From positions 5,649,501 through 5,713,500 of the forward strand of contig NZ_CP127173.1 of the NCBI RefSeq assembly GCF_030264295.1: 64,000 nt of DNA, in the 5' to 3' direction. Shown here piece by piece: positions 61,628 to 64,000 of this stretch. The notes below the pieces were generated by a model. The model ran no database searches. It saw only the letters and a program-made list of their open reading frames with translations, and was not told the origin of the DNA. The DNA comes from Amycolatopsis nalaikhensis (lineage in GTDB: Bacteria > Actinomycetota > Actinomycetes > Mycobacteriales > Pseudonocardiaceae). Each line of letters opens with the position of its first letter. Within the stretch, counting starts at the first letter, position 1. The position numbers and the translations under genes were made by a program.

Positions 61628-64000
61628 ATGAGCTCGACCGGAGTCTCGTCCCTGTCCGGAACCGGAGCCGCCACCGAACCCGAGTTCGGTGGCCCGCGCT
61701 CCACCGCCAGCCCGGAGCAGATCAGGGACGACCTGATCGACGCGGCCGCCGGGCTCGCGCCGGAGATCGGTGAGCTCATCCGGCTCTACTACCGGCACAT
61801 CCCGGCCGAGGAGATCGTCGGCGACGAGCCCGTCAACCTGGTCGGTGCCGTCCGCTCGCACCTGCGGCTGGCCAAGCACCGGATGCCCGGCCGCCCCGCC
61901 GTGCGGCTGCTGAACCCGACCGTCGCCGAAGACGGCTGGGCCCGCGAGGCCACCGTCGTGCAGGTCGTCACCGACGACATGCCCTACCTCGTCGACTCGA
62001 TCGCCGCCGAGTTCGCCCGCGACGGCGTGCAGGTGCAGCGGATCGTCCACCCGATCGTCGTGGTCAGCCGCGACCTCACCGGCGAGCTGCTCGAGGTGCA
62101 CCCCGAGGCGGACCCGGCCGAGCCGCCGGCGAACTCGGCCGCCGAGTCGTGGATGTACATCGAGATCGACTTCGTCACCGACCCGAACCGCGCCCGCGAG
62201 CTCGACAACCGGCTCTCCAGCGTGCTGGGCGACGTCCGCGAGGTCGTCGAGGACGCCGACAAGATGGCCCAGACCGCCCGCCAGCTCGCCGAAGAGCTGG
62301 AGACGGACCCGCCGAAGCTGCCGCAGGCGGAGGTGGCCGAGGGCGCCCGGCTGCTGCGCTGGCTGGCCGACGGCCACTTCACCTTCCTCGGCTACCGCCG
62401 CTACGAGCTGATCGACAACCCGCACCCGGACGCCGACGACCCGGCGTTGCGCGCGGTCCTGGCCTCCGGCCTCGGCGTGCTGCGCCAGGACAGCCTCGCC
62501 GCCCGCGGCCTCACCGCCGGCCCGGACACCGCCGCGACCGCGCTCGCGCCGACGCTGCTGGTGCTGACCCAGGCGAGCGCGCCCTCGACCGTGCACCGGC
62601 CGGTCTACCCGTACTACGTCGGCGTGAAGACGTTCGACGCCGAGGGCAAGGTCACCGGCGAACACCGCTTCCTCGGCATGTTCACCACCACCGCGCTGCA
62701 CGAGAACGTGCTCGACATCCCGGTGGTGTGCAAGCGGGTCCGCGAGGTCATCCACCGCGCCGGCTTCCCGATGGAGTCCTTCTCCGGCCAGCGGATGCTC
62801 GAGGTGCTGCAGAACTGGCCGCGCGCCGACCTGTTCTCCGCCGACACCGACTCGCTGTACTCGACGACGACCGGCGCGATCACGCTGTCGGACCGCCGCC
62901 GGCTGCGGCTGTTCCTGCGCCGCGACCCGTACGGCCGCTTCTACTCCTGCCTCGTCTACCTCCCGCGTGACCGCTACACGACGCGGTCGCGGCTGGCGAT
63001 GCAGGAAGTGCTGCTGGAAGAGCTCGAAGGCACCCAGCTCGAGTACAGCGCGCGGATCGGCGAAACCGTGCTGGCGCAGGTGCACTTCGTCGTGCACACC
63101 GACCCGGCGCGCCGCCTCGAGCCGGACACGCTGAAGATCCAGGACCGGCTGAACGACGCCGTCCGCACGTGGGACGACCGGATGGTCGAGGCGGTCCTCG
63201 ACGAACGCCGTGAGCGCGCCGACGGCGGGGTCGCGGTCGGCATCATCGGCGAGGAGTCGGCCACCGAGCAGGGCCAGCGCTTCGCGATGGTGTTCCCGGA
63301 GGGCTACAAGGAGGACTTCTCCGCCGAAGAGGCGCTGGCGGACCTGCGCGCGCTCGACTCGCTCACCGACGAAGGCGACCTCGCGCTGTCGTTCTACCGG
63401 CCCGCCGAGGCCGGGGCGGGGGAGCGGCGCTTCAAGCTCTACCTGCGCGGCGAAGGCGTGACGCTGTCGAAGGTGCTGCCGGTGCTGCAGGCGATGGGCG
63501 TCGAGGTGGTCGACGAGCGCCCGTACGAGCTGCACCGCGAGGACGGCGGCGCCTGCTGGATCTACGACTTCGGCCTCCGCGTCGACCAGAAGATGCTCGA
63601 CGAGTCGGACGAGGACGCCGTCGGCGAGCTGCGCGACCGGTTCCAGGACGCCTTCGAGGCCGCCTGGCGGGGCGACGCCGAGGTGGATGGGCTCAACGGC
63701 CTCGTGCTGCGCGCTGGGCTCACCTGGCGCCAGGTCGCCGTGCTGCGCGCGTACTCGCGATACCTGCGCCAGGCCGGCAGCGCGTTTTCGCAGGACTACA
63801 TCCAGAACACGCTGCTGAACCACACCCAGGTCGCCACGAAGCTGCTGCGGCTGTTCGAGGCCCGCTTCGACCCGAAGCTGCCGGACGCGGAGCGCGAGCA
63901 CGCGACGGAGGCGCTGGCGGCCGAGCTCAGCGCGATGATCGACGAGGTCACCAGCCTCGACGAGGACCGCATCCTGCGCCGGCTGATGGCCGTCATCCGG
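61628..64000 (+). CDS. gdh: NAD-specific glutamate dehydrogenase, large type (5' part)
   Basis: The first 791 residues of a GDH of the 180-kDa class, which deaminates glutamate to 2-oxoglutarate with NAD+. Visible are the N-terminal ACT-like regulatory segments (VQVVTDDMPYLVDSIAAEF; WMYIEIDF; FTFLGYRRYEL) and the start of the central region (LVYLPRDRYTTRSRLAMQ; ACWIYDFGLRV). The catalytic domain lies beyond the window end; the frame is open to base 64000. ATG at 61628 after GGAGAG. Confidence 0.9.
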   Translation, partial: MSSTGVSSLSGTGAATEPEFGGPRSTASPEQIRDDLIDAAAGLAPEIGELIRLYYRHIPAEEIVGDEPVNLVGAVRSHLRLAKHRMPGRPAVRLLNPTVAEDGWAREATVVQVVTDDMPYLVDSIAAEFARDGVQVQRIVHPIVVVSRDLTGELLEVHPEADPAEPPANSAAESWMYIEIDFVTDPNRARELDNRLSSVLGDVREVVEDADKMAQTARQLAEELETDPPKLPQAEVAEGARLLRWLADGHFTFLGYRRYELIDNPHPDADDPALRAVLASGLGVLRQDSLAARGLTAGPDTAATALAPTLLVLTQASAPSTVHRPVYPYYVGVKTFDAEGKVTGEHRFLGMFTTTALHENVLDIPVVCKRVREVIHRAGFPMESFSGQRMLEVLQNWPRADLFSADTDSLYSTTTGAITLSDRRRLRLFLRRDPYGRFYSCLVYLPRDRYTTRSRLAMQEVLLEELEGTQLEYSARIGETVLAQVHFVVHTDPARRLEPDTLKIQDRLNDAVRTWDDRMVEAVLDERRERADGGVAVGIIGEESATEQGQRFAMVFPEGYKEDFSAEEALADLRALDSLTDEGDLALSFYRPAEAGAGERRFKLYLRGEGVTLSKVLPVLQAMGVEVVDERPYELHREDGGACWIYDFGLRVDQKMLDESDEDAVGELRDRFQDAFEAAWRGDAEVDGLNGLVLRAGLTWRQVAVLRAYSRYLRQAGSAFSQDYIQNTLLNHTQVATKLLRLFEARFDPKLPDAEREHATEALAAELSAMIDEVTSLDEDRILRRLMAVIR

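Overview
The window is about 72% GC chromosomal DNA of a filamentous actinomycete. Amycolatopsis or a close relative fits best: very strong G/C third-position bias, GTG starts, leaderless promoters, an HmaS-type enzyme, a large NAD-glutamate dehydrogenase and many intergenic hairpin repeats. That assignment is inference from gene style, not from a database search.

Region 1 (1-7.2 kb) holds an AhpD-like gene, a CPA2 antiporter, a small secreted protein that aligns with neocarzinostatin-family apoproteins (2225-2647), an NAD+-dependent DNA ligase, three SgcJ/EcaC-type NTF2-fold proteins and a thiol peroxidase. Region 2 (7.7-47.1 kb) is a biosynthetic gene cluster. It contains an iterative type I PKS of the 6-methylsalicylate/naphthoate class with its aryl-acid ligase and methyltransferase; an ECF sigma factor; two tandem SDR paralogues; a flavoprotein; a stand-alone A-T didomain with MbtH; a 4-hydroxymandelate synthase; a free condensation enzyme; a flavin halogenase; a glycosidase-like protein; a P450; an HpaB/SgcC-type hydroxylase; a catechol-type O-methyltransferase; two glycosyltransferases; sugar-nucleotide genes (UDP-glucose dehydrogenase, ArnA-like decarboxylase, 3-C-methyltransferase, 4-aminotransferase); a group-D flavin monooxygenase; a Zn dehydrogenase; and a 14-TM exporter. 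Region 3 (47.1-50.1 kb) is mostly non-coding, with repeats, tRNA-Arg(TCT) and a tRNA remnant. Region 4 (50.1-64 kb) looks like ordinary chromosome: I36 inhibitor, LacI regulator with MFS exporter, orphan histidine kinase, phosphatase, CopD-CtaG fusion, EttA, a TPR/disordered protein and the 5' part of an NAD-glutamate dehydrogenase.

How the cluster may work (inference). UDP-glucose is oxidised and decarboxylated to a 4-ketopentose, C-methylated at C3 and aminated at C4, giving a madurosamine-like sugar. The PKS makes 6-methylsalicylate or a relative, which is methylated and activated by the ligase. HmaS makes 4-hydroxymandelate, which the A-T protein could load: its A domain has Asn instead of the usual Asp that binds an alpha-amine. 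The acid could then be chlorinated, hydroxylated and O-methylated on the carrier, and transferred by the free condensation enzyme. Together with the apoprotein-like gene and three SgcJ-like genes, this resembles the peripheral part of a maduropeptin-class nine-membered chromoprotein enediyne pathway, but with a mandelate unit. The enediyne PKS cassette is NOT in this window, so the enediyne assignment is a hypothesis.

Other notable points. Three cluster genes (PKS, A-T, alpha/beta hydrolase) each carry one apparent +1 frameshift, and all three lie at the same sequence, a GAGCTC written with a duplicated A/T. Several families of long intergenic hairpins recur through the window, and one shows compensatory stem changes.
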